From NCBI GenBank assembly GCA_963811255.1, contig CAWEQI010000001.1, positions 62,001 to 126,000 on the forward strand: 64,000 nt of DNA. The letters run 5' to 3'. Origin of the DNA: Croceibacterium_B sp963811255 (GTDB lineage Bacteria; Pseudomonadota; Alphaproteobacteria; Sphingomonadales; Sphingomonadaceae). The position numbers and the translations under genes were made by a program. The notes beneath the pieces were generated by a model that searched no databases, was not told the origin of the DNA, and worked only from the letters and a program-made list of their open reading frames with translations. Shown piece after piece: positions 44,667 through 53,478 of this stretch (positions are counted from its first letter, which is position 1; the number at the start of each line of letters is the position of its first letter).

Positions 44667-45533
44667 TTACGCCCGCTTCTTCGCCGGCGCCTTCTTCGCC
44701 GCCGGTTTCTTCGTCGCCGGCTTGGTCTTCACTCCGCCCTCGCCGGCGCCGCCGACCGACTTCTTCAGCGCCGCCATCAGGTCGATCACGTTGCTGCCGC
44801 GGCTCGGCGCCGCTTCCTCGGGCTCTTCGATGATCTTCTCGCCCTTGGCCTCGATCTTTTTATCGATAAGGTCGTGCAGCGCCTCGATATAGCGGTCGTG
44901 GAATTCGCTGGCGTCGAACGGCGCGGTCTTCTGGTCGATCAGCGTCTGGGCGAGGTCGAGCATGTCCTTGCTCGGTTTGGTGTCGGGAATGTCCTCGAAA
45001 TAGCTCTGCGCCTTCCGCACCTCGTCCTCGTAGCGCAGCGTCTCGAGCACGATGCCCTTGCCGCACGGCTTCAGGCTGACGAGGTACTCGCGCCCGCGCA
45101 GCGACAGCTGGCCGAGCGCCACCTTGTTCGATTGCTTCAGCGCCTCGCGCAAGATGATGAACGCCTCCTCGGCCAACTCATCCGCCGGGACCACGAAGTA
45201 GGGCTTCTCGAAATAGAACACGTCGATTTCGCCGGCGTCGACGAACTGCACCAGCTCGAGCGTCTTCTTGCTCTCGACCTTGACCGCGTCGATCTCATCT
45301 TGGTCGAGCAGCACGTAGTTGCCCTTCGAGACCTGATAGCCCTTGACGATCTCGTCGCGATCGACCGGGCCGATGCCTTCGACCACCTTCTCGTAATGGA
45401 TCCGTTTTCCGCTCGGCTCGTGGATCTGGTTGAAGCTGATCGACGCCCCGCTCTTGGTGGCGGTATAGACCTCCACCGGGATCGAGACGAGCGCCAGCCT
45501 AATCTGTCCCTGCCAATAGGCCCGTGCTGCCAT
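44667..45533 (-). CDS. ku: Ku protein (bacterial NHEJ)
   Basis: 288 aa. Starts MAARAYWQGQIRLALVSIPV and has the core-barrel pattern (SFNQIHEPSGKRIHYEKVVE, YVLLDQDEIDAVKVESKKTL, YFEKPYFVVPADELAEEAF). The C-terminal ~35 residues are a Lys/Ala/Pro tail, as in Ku forms that add DNA binding and ligase recruitment. It forms a homodimer ring on DNA ends and recruits LigD, whose gene starts directly downstream. The longer upstream frame (to 46367) is a shadow. Confidence 0.95.
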   Translation of the reverse strand: MAARAYWQGQIRLALVSIPVEVYTATKSGASISFNQIHEPSGKRIHYEKVVEGIGPVDRDEIVKGYQVSKGNYVLLDQDEIDAVKVESKKTLELVQFVDAGEIDVFYFEKPYFVVPADELAEEAFIILREALKQSNKVALGQLSLRGREYLVSLKPCGKGIVLETLRYEDEVRKAQSYFEDIPDTKPSKDMLDLAQTLIDQKTAPFDASEFHDRYIEALHDLIDKKIEAKGEKIIEEPEEAAPSRGSNVIDLMAALKKSVGGAGEGGVKTKPATKKPAAKKAPAKKRA

Positions 45534-45606
45534 GTCTCGCGTGCCTCCTTCGCACACGCGCCGATTCAGCGCGCGGAGGCGGGGGTGGTTCCGGGGTTGG
45601 CGGGAG

Positions 45607-45771
45607 TCAGGCGGCCTGCCCCCCTGCTCGCGCTCGCGCATCGTCGGCCAGGCGGCGGAAATTGGCGCTGATTTCCGGGTTCCACTGCGTGCGCGCGGCC
45701 CACCGCTCGTAGCGCTCGGCGTCGGCGATGAGCTCCTTGGTCGAGCGGGTATCGAAGCGGTGCGGTTGCAT
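45607..45771 (-). CDS. Small protein upstream of ku (54 aa)
   Basis: Too short for ordinary gene calls. Reverse strand from ATG 45769-45771: MQPHRFDTRSTKELIADAER, then YERWAARTQWNPEISANFRRLADDARARAGGQAA, stop at 45607-45609. It is amphipathic and charged, with typical GC3-rich codons. It ends 74 bases upstream of ku in the same direction and may be the first gene of the repair operon. Function unknown. Confidence 0.6.
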   Translation of the reverse strand: MQPHRFDTRSTKELIADAERYERWAARTQWNPEISANFRRLADDARARAGGQAA

Positions 45772-45883
45772 GCTTGCTGGCCTAAGCGCTTGCCTGACGC
45801 CCGTCGCTCCGCAAATCTACCAGCCGGGCTCGACGCAGCGGAACTGATGCTCTCCAAGCTTGTCTCGGGGAGGATTGAGGTGG

Positions 45884-46411
45884 TTAAACCTCCCCCGCCT
45901 CCCCCATGACGGCGAAGAACCGTTCGAGCAGGCGTTCGGCGGCGGTCAGCTCCTCGTCCCCGAACCCCTCCAAAAGCGCGGCCCGCGCGGGGTCGAGCAC
46001 CGCCTTCACCTGCCGGAATACGACTTCCCCCGCCTCCGTGATGGTGACCAGGCGGCTGCGCTTGTCGGCCGGGTTGACGCGCCGCTCGACCAGGCCCTCG
46101 GCCTCGAGATCGTTCAGCGTGCGGATCAGGCTCGGCCACTGCACCGCCATCCGCTCGGCCAGCTCGATAGTGGCGATCGGCCCGCTGGAAAAGGCGAGCG
46201 CGGCGAGCGTCTGCCAGCGGGCACGCGGCTGGCCGGTGCGCTGGCGGATGACCTCGTCGATGTACGTGCTCCAACGCCGCGCGGCGAGAATCAGCAGGCG
46301 CGAGAAGCGGAACTCCAGCTCCGTCCGCGACCCTTCGGCATAGAACTCGCCGAAGCGCGTCGCCCACCCGTCGAATTCGTCCCCATCTTCGCCATGGCCC
46401 CGCTTGCTCAT
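45884..46411 (-). CDS. MarR-family transcriptional regulator
   Basis: 175 aa. It carries the winged helix: TGQPRARWQTLAALAFSSG, TIELAERMAVQWPSLIRTLND, then LEAEGLVERRVNPADKRSRLV, the DxRSR wing characteristic of MarR. The start at 46411 (MSKRGHGEDGDEF) gives a normal length. MarR proteins usually bind palindromes near their own or neighbouring promoters; no obvious dyad is seen directly upstream. The target could be the GST gene at 46772, divergently placed. Confidence 0.88.
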   Translation of the reverse strand: MSKRGHGEDGDEFDGWATRFGEFYAEGSRTELEFRFSRLLILAARRWSTYIDEVIRQRTGQPRARWQTLAALAFSSGPIATIELAERMAVQWPSLIRTLNDLEAEGLVERRVNPADKRSRLVTITEAGEVVFRQVKAVLDPARAALLEGFGDEELTAAERLLERFFAVMGEAGEV

Positions 46412-46771
46412 CGGTCTTGCGTAGCGGGTTGCGGGGAGAACGGCTACTCGATCTCGTGCGTCGCGCAGCATGCGGCGAGGCCCGCGATCAGATCGAAACG
46501 GCAGCTGTCTGCACGGCCCCTTCCGAACTCGTCGAGGTCCCTGGCGACCACTGCCGGGTCGGAATAGCTCTCGCCGATTACACGAATGTGTTCCAGTTCG
46601 CGGGTGCCGCTGAGTTTTGCGCTGCTTCCCGCTGCGTCTGCTCCTCGCGGATCATTTTTCTCGAGCATCCGCCGGGCGTCCTCGCCTCCGGGACTAATTC
46701 TTGATGGTGGGAATATCGTGCGGTATTCGCAAGAGCGCACCCGGCCGCCGCACCGAACCAGAAAGCACGCG
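46412..46771. other. About 360 bases between the MarR and GST genes; one doubtful ORF
   Basis: A minus-strand frame at 46444-46740 (98 aa, or 75 aa from Met at 46668: MLEKNDPRGADAAGSSAKLS...) has acceptable amino-acid composition but no recognised domain and a poorly placed ribosome site. The rest is the promoter region of the divergent marR and GST genes. I do not call the ORF a gene with confidence. Confidence 0.3.
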
Positions 46772-47446
46772 ATGACGACACTATGGATGGCGCCCTACAC
46801 CTGTGCGCGGGTGACGGCGATCGCGCTCGAGGAGGCGGGGGCCGAATTCGACACGCAACTCGTCCGCTTCATGCGCGGGGAGCACAAGTCCGCCGAGTTC
46901 CTGGCGCGCAATCCCTTGGGTAAGGTGCCGGCGCTGGAGATCGACGGGGAGGTGCTGACGGAGAACGTCGCCATCCTGAGCTATCTCGCCGACCGATTTC
47001 CGAAGGCGCGGCTGCTGCCTGAGGTAAGCACGTCGGTCGCGCGCGCGCATGTTCTCGCCGACCTGTGCTTTTGCTCCTCGACGCTGCATCCGCTGGTTAC
47101 GCGGATACGCATGCCGATGTTCTTTGCCGGGGCGGAAAACGCGCTGACGGTGAAACAGACGGCCGAAGCAGCAATGGATCCCTGTTTCCAGTTGATCGAA
47201 GAGCGACTGACCCCCGGGCCGTGGTGGTACGGCAACGAGTGGTCGGCGATGGACGGGTATCTCTATTGGGTGTTCTGGCGAGTCGAAGGCGCCGGCTACG
47301 ACGTGATGCGCTTTCCCCGCTTCGCGGCGCATGCGCGGGCGATGGAGCAGCGTCCTGCCGTTCGGCGGGCGCTGGCGCGTGAGGATGCAGCGCAGGCGCA
47401 ACTCGAAGCGGAAGGGCTGGCGTTCGTTCCCCCGCAGATCGGTTAG
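46772..47446 (+). CDS. Glutathione S-transferase (224 aa)
   Basis: The thioredoxin-like domain starts MTTLWMAPYTCARVTAIALEE and continues through FLARNPLGKVPALEIDGEVL and ENVAILSYLADRF (cis-Pro and glutathione-binding Glu/Asn). The helical domain contains WWYGNEWSAMDGYLYWVFWRV, the N-capping box. The gene converges with the FAD monooxygenase (3' ends overlap at 47443-47446) and faces the MarR gene. GSTs near ring-cleavage clusters may isomerise or detoxify intermediates, as maleylpyruvate isomerases do; here this is inference. Confidence 0.87.
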   Translation: MTTLWMAPYTCARVTAIALEEAGAEFDTQLVRFMRGEHKSAEFLARNPLGKVPALEIDGEVLTENVAILSYLADRFPKARLLPEVSTSVARAHVLADLCFCSSTLHPLVTRIRMPMFFAGAENALTVKQTAEAAMDPCFQLIEERLTPGPWWYGNEWSAMDGYLYWVFWRVEGAGYDVMRFPRFAAHARAMEQRPAVRRALAREDAAQAQLEAEGLAFVPPQIG

Positions 47447-48558
47447 ATTGGCTCGGCCAGCAGCGCGCTCATTTCCGCGCTGGCGCGGGCGTTGTCGATC
47501 AGCGGCCCCTTGCCGAGCTGACCGCGGCAAATCTCGAGCGATTTCTCGACCACATAGCGACAGCGGTCGAACCTGCGGCGGCGGTAGGCGGCGAAGGCTT
47601 GTTCGGGCTGTTCGGCGCGGACCAGCTCTTCGGCGAGCACCACCGCGTCCTCGATTGCCATGCCCCCGCCTTGCCCGAGGTGCGGCGTGGTCGCGTGCGC
47701 GGCGTCGCCGAGCAGGACGGTGCGGCCCTTGTGCCAGGGTCCTTCGAGGAAGATCGCCTCCAGCGGGCGATAGACGACTCGCTCATCCTCGGTGATCTGT
47801 TCGGCGATCGCCCGTATTGCCGGGGCGCAGCCGGCGAGGCGCTCGCGCATTCGGGCGGCAAGTCCCTCCGCTGGGTAGGCCGGATTGTCCGGCGCGGGCG
47901 TGGTCGCATAGATGTAGATCTCGTCCTCGCTCATCGGCACCAACCCCACGCCGGTTGGGCCGTTGTAGACGTGAAGGGCGTCGAAGCCTTGCGGGCGCGG
48001 GAGGTTGTAGCGCCACACCGCCTGGCCGGTGAACACCGGCCGGGGAGCTTCGGGGAAAAACCGGCCGCGCGTCTGCGAGTAGATGCCGTCCGCGCCGGCG
48101 CAGAGCTCGAACCCGGCTGCGCTTCCGTCAGAGAACAGCGCCCGGATTTCGTCGCCGGTATCCTCGAGCGAAACCGCTGTCGTGCTTCGGCGGATTTGCG
48201 CCCCCGCGCGTGCCGCAGCGTCCGCCAGGACCTGCAGAAGCGCCCGGCGCGGGATGCCCATGCTCGCCGGATAGCCGTCGATGAGCGAGCGTAACGGCGT
48301 TCGGGCGATCAGCGTTCCGTCCGGGGCATATATCTCGGCCGTATCGTAGGCGAACCCGGCTGCGAGGTAATCCTCGGCGAGGCCCAGCCCCGCCAGCGCG
48401 CGGACGACGTTGGCTTGTTGGCTGATGCCCACGCCTTCGACCCCGCTGCCGTCGCTGCGCTCGATCACGGTGACGCCGAAGCCCTTCTGCCCCAGCGCGG
48501 TTGCTGCGGTCAGGCCGCCTATCCCGCCGCCGATGACCAGGACCTGTGTGCCTTTCAT
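47443..48558 (-). CDS. FAD-dependent aromatic monooxygenase (salicylate hydroxylase-like), second copy
   Basis: 371 aa. FAD motifs: VLVIGGGIGGLTAATALGQKG at the N-terminus, CAGADGIYSQTR (the DG motif) and VLLGDAAHATTPHLGQGGGM with IEDAVVLAEEL (the GD motif). These are typical of group A NAD(P)H-dependent aromatic hydroxylases. The last gene of the operon that starts at 54451; the start overlaps the MFS stop (ATGA). It is paralogous in type to the monooxygenase at 56180-57298, but the sequences are clearly different. Confidence 0.85.
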   Translation of the reverse strand: MKGTQVLVIGGGIGGLTAATALGQKGFGVTVIERSDGSGVEGVGISQQANVVRALAGLGLAEDYLAAGFAYDTAEIYAPDGTLIARTPLRSLIDGYPASMGIPRRALLQVLADAAARAGAQIRRSTTAVSLEDTGDEIRALFSDGSAAGFELCAGADGIYSQTRGRFFPEAPRPVFTGQAVWRYNLPRPQGFDALHVYNGPTGVGLVPMSEDEIYIYATTPAPDNPAYPAEGLAARMRERLAGCAPAIRAIAEQITEDERVVYRPLEAIFLEGPWHKGRTVLLGDAAHATTPHLGQGGGMAIEDAVVLAEELVRAEQPEQAFAAYRRRRFDRCRYVVEKSLEICRGQLGKGPLIDNARASAEMSALLAEPI

Positions 48559-49844
48559 GCCGTCTGCCGCGAGGGAACCCGCGACGCGGTGCGGACGGCG
48601 GCGACCAGGAACGCGGTCGCCAGCACCGGCGTGGCAATCATCGCCGAGATCGCGTGGCGCAACCCCTCCGCTCCGAGCTGCGGCGTCATCGTATCGCTGA
48701 GGACGCCGACGAGGAACGGCCCGAGTGCGCCACCGATCAAGCCGGAGGACACCAGCATCAGCGTCGAGGCCAGCGCGCGATCGCCGGGATCGGCTCGGGT
48801 GACGGCATAGTTCACGCACGGCACGAAGGCGCAACTGAGCAGGAAGTTCATCGCAGCCGCGCAGGCCATCGTTCCGAACAGCGTCGGAGCGAAGACAAAC
48901 CCCGCCATGAAAGGTGTCGCCAGCGGCAGCGCGACCAACGGCACCCGCAGCATGGCCGCAATCGATCCGCGCCGCCTCACTAGTCGATCGGCGATCGCGC
49001 CGGAAAGCAATGTGCCGGCCAGGCCGCCGATGCCCACGGCGGGCCCGATCACAATCCCCACCTCGCGAAGCGGTACGCCGTGCGTGCGCTGGAGGAAGGC
49101 CGGCCCCCAGGCGCCGAGCACCGCCGTCATCATCGCCGAAATTCCGAAGCCAAGCGTCAGCGGCACGAAACCGGGGGTGCCCACGACGCGTCTAACTCCC
49201 GCCCTCAGCCCGGCGAGCCAGCGGTCGTGCTCCGCGGCAGCGCCGTGAGTCACTTCGCGGGGCGGCTCGCGCACGCTCAGCACAACGATCGCCGCCAGAA
49301 CCACTCCGGCGAGGCCGCAGACGAGAAACATCGCTCGCCACCCGAGCGACGCGGCGAGAACGCCCGCCAGCACGGTGCCGCCGACGATACCGATGAAGCT
49401 GCTCGACTGGAACATCGCCATGGCCGTTCCGCGCACTTGCGGCCGGAACAAGTCGGGTATCAGCGACATGACCGCCGGGAAGGCGGTGGCTTCTCCGACG
49501 CCGACCCCCACCCGCGCCAGCGCCAGTGCCGCGAAGTTGTGCGCCAGGCCTGTGGCCGCGGTCGAGAGCGACCAGGCTGCGATCCCCACCGCGAGGATGC
49601 GAACGCGGTTTCCCCGATCGGCCAACCGGGCGATGAACACCCCGGCAACGAGATTGAAGAGCACGAACAGTGCCCCGTTGGCGAGCGACATCTCGGTGTC
49701 CGAAAGCACCAGGTCGTGCCGCACCGCCTCGGTTACGACGCCCAGGAGCATCCGATCGCCGACGTTGAGCACATTCGCCAGGAACAGGAGGAACAGCGTC
49801 CAGGACGCCGCAGTGGCGGTCACTGCTCGCGCCGGCGAGGTCAC
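48555..49844 (-). CDS. MFS transporter (aromatic acid/H+ symporter-like)
   Basis: 429 aa from a GTG start in GTGA overlap with the cupin gene; 12 helices. The second loop reads VAGVFIARLADRGNRVRILA (MFS GxxxDRxGRR-like), and VGVGVGEATAFPAVMSLIPD is the typical helix-4 motif. Position inside the catabolic operon suggests import of the compound, or of an intermediate, across the inner membrane. Its 3' end overlaps the next gene start (ATGA). Substrate unknown. Confidence 0.85.
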   Translation of the reverse strand: MTSPARAVTATAASWTLFLLFLANVLNVGDRMLLGVVTEAVRHDLVLSDTEMSLANGALFVLFNLVAGVFIARLADRGNRVRILAVGIAAWSLSTAATGLAHNFAALALARVGVGVGEATAFPAVMSLIPDLFRPQVRGTAMAMFQSSSFIGIVGGTVLAGVLAASLGWRAMFLVCGLAGVVLAAIVVLSVREPPREVTHGAAAEHDRWLAGLRAGVRRVVGTPGFVPLTLGFGISAMMTAVLGAWGPAFLQRTHGVPLREVGIVIGPAVGIGGLAGTLLSGAIADRLVRRRGSIAAMLRVPLVALPLATPFMAGFVFAPTLFGTMACAAAMNFLLSCAFVPCVNYAVTRADPGDRALASTLMLVSSGLIGGALGPFLVGVLSDTMTPQLGAEGLRHAISAMIATPVLATAFLVAAVRTASRVPSRQTA

Positions 49845-50344
49845 CGCATGAGGTCCTTGCCGTCGACCAGCTTTGCTAGCTCGCCGTCGAATTCGGCATC
49901 GATCAGCACGAAGGCCATCTTGGCAGGCCAATCGGAGCGGTTTTCCCACGCATGATCGGTGCCGCGCTGGACCACCACATCGCCGGGGCCGAGCACGACT
50001 TCGCTGTCGCTGAGGATCAGGACGATCTCGCCTTCGAGCACGATGCCATAATCGATCGTCTGCGTCCGATGCATCGGGCTGCGCCGTCCGCCGCCGCTGA
50101 CGGGGGCGAATTCGATGACCCGAATGAGATTACCGCCTCCCGAGCCGAGGGTGATTTGCGCGTGATCGGAGGTCGGCTCTTCGGTCGGGTACAGGCCGAG
50201 CAACGCCGATGCGGAGTCGACCGCCCATACTTCGTCGAAGCGGGCGCCCGGGAGCGAGCGAACGTGCGGCACGGGCGCGTCGGAGAAGACCACCGAGCGC
50301 CCCTCGGGCGTGTGCCCGGTAACGATTCGCCGGGTGGCGCTCAC
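49841..50344 (-). CDS. Cupin-domain protein (167 aa)
   Basis: GTG start in GTGA overlap with the acetoacetate-decarboxylase-like gene. A single cupin follows a ~90-residue N-terminal part: MHRTQTIDYGIVLEGEIVLI and GPGDVVVQRGTDHAWENRSD. Metal ligands in the first motif would be His and Asp/Tyr variants (HRTQTIDY instead of the usual HxHx4E), so metal binding is uncertain. In aromatic clusters such cupins act as ring-cleavage-associated isomerases, decarboxylases or sensors; no role can be assigned here. Confidence 0.8.
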   Translation of the reverse strand: MSATRRIVTGHTPEGRSVVFSDAPVPHVRSLPGARFDEVWAVDSASALLGLYPTEEPTSDHAQITLGSGGGNLIRVIEFAPVSGGGRRSPMHRTQTIDYGIVLEGEIVLILSDSEVVLGPGDVVVQRGTDHAWENRSDWPAKMAFVLIDAEFDGELAKLVDGKDLMR

Positions 50345-51117
50345 GTGAGCCTGCGCTGCCCGCTGGCATCGCCGCCGCCGGAGGTTTCCACCAGTGTTGC
50401 CGGCGCGAAGTCGACCAGCGGCAGCTCTGCGAGGACATTCACGATCGGATACTGCGTAGGCATGTCTTCCCACCGGGCGCGGCGAAATTCAAAACGGCCG
50501 CGGCCGATCGAGGCGGACTTGACCTCCGGCGGCGGCCCGTCCGGCGCCGTGATGGTGAAGTAATCGACGTCCGCTTCGCCCCATGCACCAGTGCGCGGCA
50601 CGTATTTGTGGAACATCATCGGCTGCGGCAATGGCACCTCGCCGGGCGCGAAATCGCCCGCGCCGATCTCGAGGAAGGTGAAGCCTTCCCACGCGGCGTG
50701 CGCCCGCCACCGGCCCTGCTGGATCACAGGTTCGGGAATATCGGCGAAGATCTTCGGCCAGCCCAGCTCGTCGCGGCCGGTCAGGATCGGATCGGCCATG
50801 CTTTCCCACAGCACTGGCACGAAGGCGCCGGCGACGTCTTCCTCCCCGTGCCAACGCGCGGGAATGCGGACTATGACGATGTTGTAGCCGCGCCCGGCGA
50901 GCCAGCCGACCTCGCTCAGCACGAGCAGGGACAGCTCGAGCCGAGCGGGTTCATCGACGACGAAGCCCCGGGGCAAAAGTGCTGCGATGGCGTCCGCATC
51001 GGTCCGCGCCGAGAGCGACAGCGTCAGCGTGTTTTTCTCGTAACGACGGTGGCGATGCGCCGAGGGAACGTTGCGCGGGCCTGGCGCCGGCCCGAACGAG
51101 ACCGGCATACGATACAT
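50341..51117 (-). CDS. Acetoacetate decarboxylase-family protein
   Basis: 258 aa. The family motif is RDELGWPKIFADI; Lys122 corresponds to the Schiff-base lysine of acetoacetate decarboxylase, and Glu105 (in LWESMADP) is a plausible active-site acid. Starts MYRMPVSFGPAPGPRNVPSA. Members decarboxylate beta-keto acids or act as aldolase-dehydratases through a Schiff base. Placement after a fumarylacetoacetase gene fits a beta-keto acid product such as acetoacetate, but this is inference. 18 bases separate it from the amidohydrolase gene. Confidence 0.82.
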   Translation of the reverse strand: MYRMPVSFGPAPGPRNVPSAHRHRRYEKNTLTLSLSARTDADAIAALLPRGFVVDEPARLELSLLVLSEVGWLAGRGYNIVIVRIPARWHGEEDVAGAFVPVLWESMADPILTGRDELGWPKIFADIPEPVIQQGRWRAHAAWEGFTFLEIGAGDFAPGEVPLPQPMMFHKYVPRTGAWGEADVDYFTITAPDGPPPEVKSASIGRGRFEFRRARWEDMPTQYPIVNVLAELPLVDFAPATLVETSGGGDASGQRRLT

Positions 51118-51135
51118 GCAGGCTCAGGCCGTCGC

Positions 51136-52191
51136 TCACCCGACCCTTTCCAGTCCCAGCAACTCGGCTGCGTTGAGGCCGAGGACTTTTGCCTTGTCGT
51201 CCTCCGAAAGCCGCGCGTGGAAGCCAATCGGATCGGGCTCCGACATGTCGAACGGATAATCGGTGCCGAGGCACAGCTTGTCGGCGCCATGAGTGCGGAC
51301 GAGGCTGTCGAGCTGGTCCTGGTCGAACACCAGCGTGTCGAGCCACAGTTTGCGCAGATAGCTGGAGGGCTCGTGCCGACAGTGCTCCGAGCAATCCGCC
51401 CGCGCGCGCCAGCCGTGATCCATGCGCCCCCAGTATCCCGGTATGTATCCCCCGCCATGGGCGACGCAGATCCGCAGCCCAGGGTACGCGTCGAGTACGC
51501 CGCCGAAGATCAGGTGACCGATGGCGAGCGTGGATTCGAGCGGGTTGCCGATGAGGTTGTTGAAGTAATATTCGCTCAGCCGCTTGCCTTCGGTGAAGCC
51601 AAGCGGGTGGATGAAGACGAGCACGCCCAGTTCCTCCGCCGCGGCCCAGAACGGGCGCAGCGCCTCGGCGTGGAAGTCGGTGCCGTTGACGTTGGTGCTG
51701 ATCTCGATGCCGCGCAGGTCGAGATCCTTCACGCAGCGGCGCATTTCCTCAACGGCGAGGCGCGTATCCTGCAGCGGCACCGTCCCCATGCCGACGAGCC
51801 TGTCGGGGTGCTGTGCCACCGCTGCCGCCATGCCGTCGTTGACCGCGCGCGCTGCTTCGCGGCCGGTCTCGGGATCGGTGAAGTAGAAGTACTGGCCCGG
51901 ACTGGGCGAGATCGCCTGCACGTCGATGCCGAGCCGGTCCATGTCGGCGAGCCGCGTGTCGAGCGTGTTGAGCGTGCGGCCGATGGCGGCGAACTGGGCG
52001 CGGTTGACCTCCATCGTCTTCGGTGCTGGTGAAGTCGTTGATGCCCGGCGGCGGCCCCGGATATTTCGCCTGCACGATCGCGTCGGCGGCGGGAATGCCG
52101 AGGTGGCAATGGATGTCGACGACGAGGTGCTTGCCGCGCGCACGGACGGGGATCGGCTTGCGCTCGCCGCAAGTGGTGATCTCGCCCTCAT
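51136..52191 (-). CDS. Amidohydrolase, ACMSD-like decarboxylase/hydratase, two frameshifts
   Basis: The metal-dependent barrel starts with VVDIHCHLGIPAADA (HxH metal motif, read in a second frame) and continues IGRTLNTLDTRLADMDRLGI, VFIHPLGFTEGKRLSEYYF, RICVAHGGGYIPGYWGRMDH and LGTDYPFDMSEPDPIGF (metal-binding Asp). It resembles aminocarboxymuconate-semialdehyde decarboxylases and resorcylate-type decarboxylases (~351 aa). The ATG at 52191 overlaps the fumarylacetoacetase stop (ATGA). Frame breaks lie near 52185, where one G appears to be missing, and near 52027, where one base is extra; the active site is otherwise intact. Confidence 0.83.
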   Translation of the reverse strand: MRARSPLAASASRSPSVRAASTSSSTSIATSAFPPPTRSCRRNIRGRRRASTTSPAPKTMEVNRAQFAAIGRTLNTLDTRLADMDRLGIDVQAISPSPGQYFYFTDPETGREAARAVNDGMAAAVAQHPDRLVGMGTVPLQDTRLAVEEMRRCVKDLDLRGIEISTNVNGTDFHAEALRPFWAAAEELGVLVFIHPLGFTEGKRLSEYYFNNLIGNPLESTLAIGHLIFGGVLDAYPGLRICVAHGGGYIPGYWGRMDHGWRARADCSEHCRHEPSSYLRKLWLDTLVFDQDQLDSLVRTHGADKLCLGTDYPFDMSEPDPIGFHARLSEDDKAKVLGLNAAELLGLERVG

Positions 52192-53478
52192 GCCGCCACC
52201 TTCGCCGGAACGACGGTTCCGCTGCACGGGCCGAAGCCGATCGGCACGTAACCGTCTGCCTTGGCTTTGCCGCGCAGCGTCAGCGTGTCGCCGTCCTCGA
52301 GCATCACCCGCTTGGTTCCGCCTGGCAACGTCAACGGCTCCCGGCCCAACTTGGTGATCTCGACCAGACAGGCGCGCGCTTCGTCGGCGGCGCCGGACAC
52401 GGTGCCGGTGGCGATCAGGTCGCCCACCTCGAGCGGCGCGCCGCCCGAGGCCTGGTGCGCGACCATCTGCGCGAGCGTCCAGAACAGCTCGGCCGCGTTC
52501 GTGCGCACGATGGTGACCGGGCCCGAACCGACATCGATCTCCGCAGTCAACTCGACGTTGAATCCGCCGGCAGACCGGTCGAACGGATCGTCCAGATAGC
52601 CCGGAATCTCCGGCTGGTCCGCCGTTCGCCCGCGTGCCGCAACTCGGAACGGGGCGAGCGCTTCCAGCGTCACCACCCACGGCGAGATGGTTGTCAGGAA
52701 GCTCTTGCCGAGATGCGGCCCGAGCAGCATCTCGTAGAACTGAATGCCGCGCGCCGACCAGTCGTTGACCAGACAGCAGCCGAACAGGATCTCGTCGGCC
52801 CGGGTCATGTCGACCGTTTCGCCGAGGCTGTTGACCGGGCCGCCCAGCCAGGCGCCGAATTCGAGCTCGAAGTCGAGCATCGGTTCGGGCGCGACCGTCA
52901 TCTCGTTCGATCCGCGCGGCACGACCTGGCCGACCGGGCGAACGACCGGGGTGCCGCTCACCGCCACCGAACTGGCGCGGCCGTTGTAGGCGACCGGCAG
53001 CGTCGCCCACGCCGGATTCGGCGCTCGCCCGCCGTTCGCCGCCATGCGCAGGATATGGTCGGCCGATGTGCAGAAGTCGGTGAAAGCCGTGGGCTTGGCC
53101 GGCATCAGCAGCCTGGCGGCAGCCATCGAAACGAGCGCCTTTTCCGCCGCGGGCGCGGTCGCCCTCGCCGTCGGCGCGGTAGAGGTCCGACAGTGCCGCC
53201 CTGAGTCCCGAAATCGCCTCGCGCGGTTGGGCAAACAACGGCAGCAGCGTCGCTCCGCTTGCGGCCTCCGCGGCGGGGCCGGAGAGCAGGCCGCCCGCGA
53301 GCAAGGCCGAAAGGTCGATGATCCACTCGCCCAGCGCCACGCCTCCGCGCGCGCCCTGGCCGTCGTCGAACACGCCGAACGGCAAGTTCTGGATCGGGAA
53401 GTCCGTGTCCGGCGCGTTGGCGCTCTCGACCCAGCTACGGCGCGCGGGATCGTGCGTGGCGTTGAGCTCAATGGTCAT
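52188..53478 (-). CDS. Fumarylacetoacetase-type hydrolase, one frameshift
   Basis: About 429 aa, the length of full fumarylacetoacetases rather than the short FAA hydrolases. The N-terminal SH3-like part (MTIELNATHDPARRSWVESA, NLPFGVFDDGQGARGGVALG) is in one frame; after a break near 53158 the catalytic part follows in another: LDFELEFGAWLG (metal Glu residues), CLVNDWSARGIQFYEM, SPWVVTLEAL and GDLIATGTVSG. The reaction of the family is cleavage of fumarylacetoacetate to fumarate and acetoacetate; an analogous ring-cleavage product is likely here. It overlaps the metallo-hydrolase gene by 11 bases. Confidence 0.87.

Noticed and set aside
45533..45606. EcfG-like promoter (GGAAC-N16-CGCT) upstream of ku
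   Set aside because: The -10 part deviates from CGTT, and in a GC-rich sequence such partial matches are expected by chance.
45534..46367. Extended Ku frame to 46367
   Set aside because: Antisense to or out of frame with the MarR gene and the 54-aa gene; the canonical Ku start MAARAYWQGQ is at 45533.
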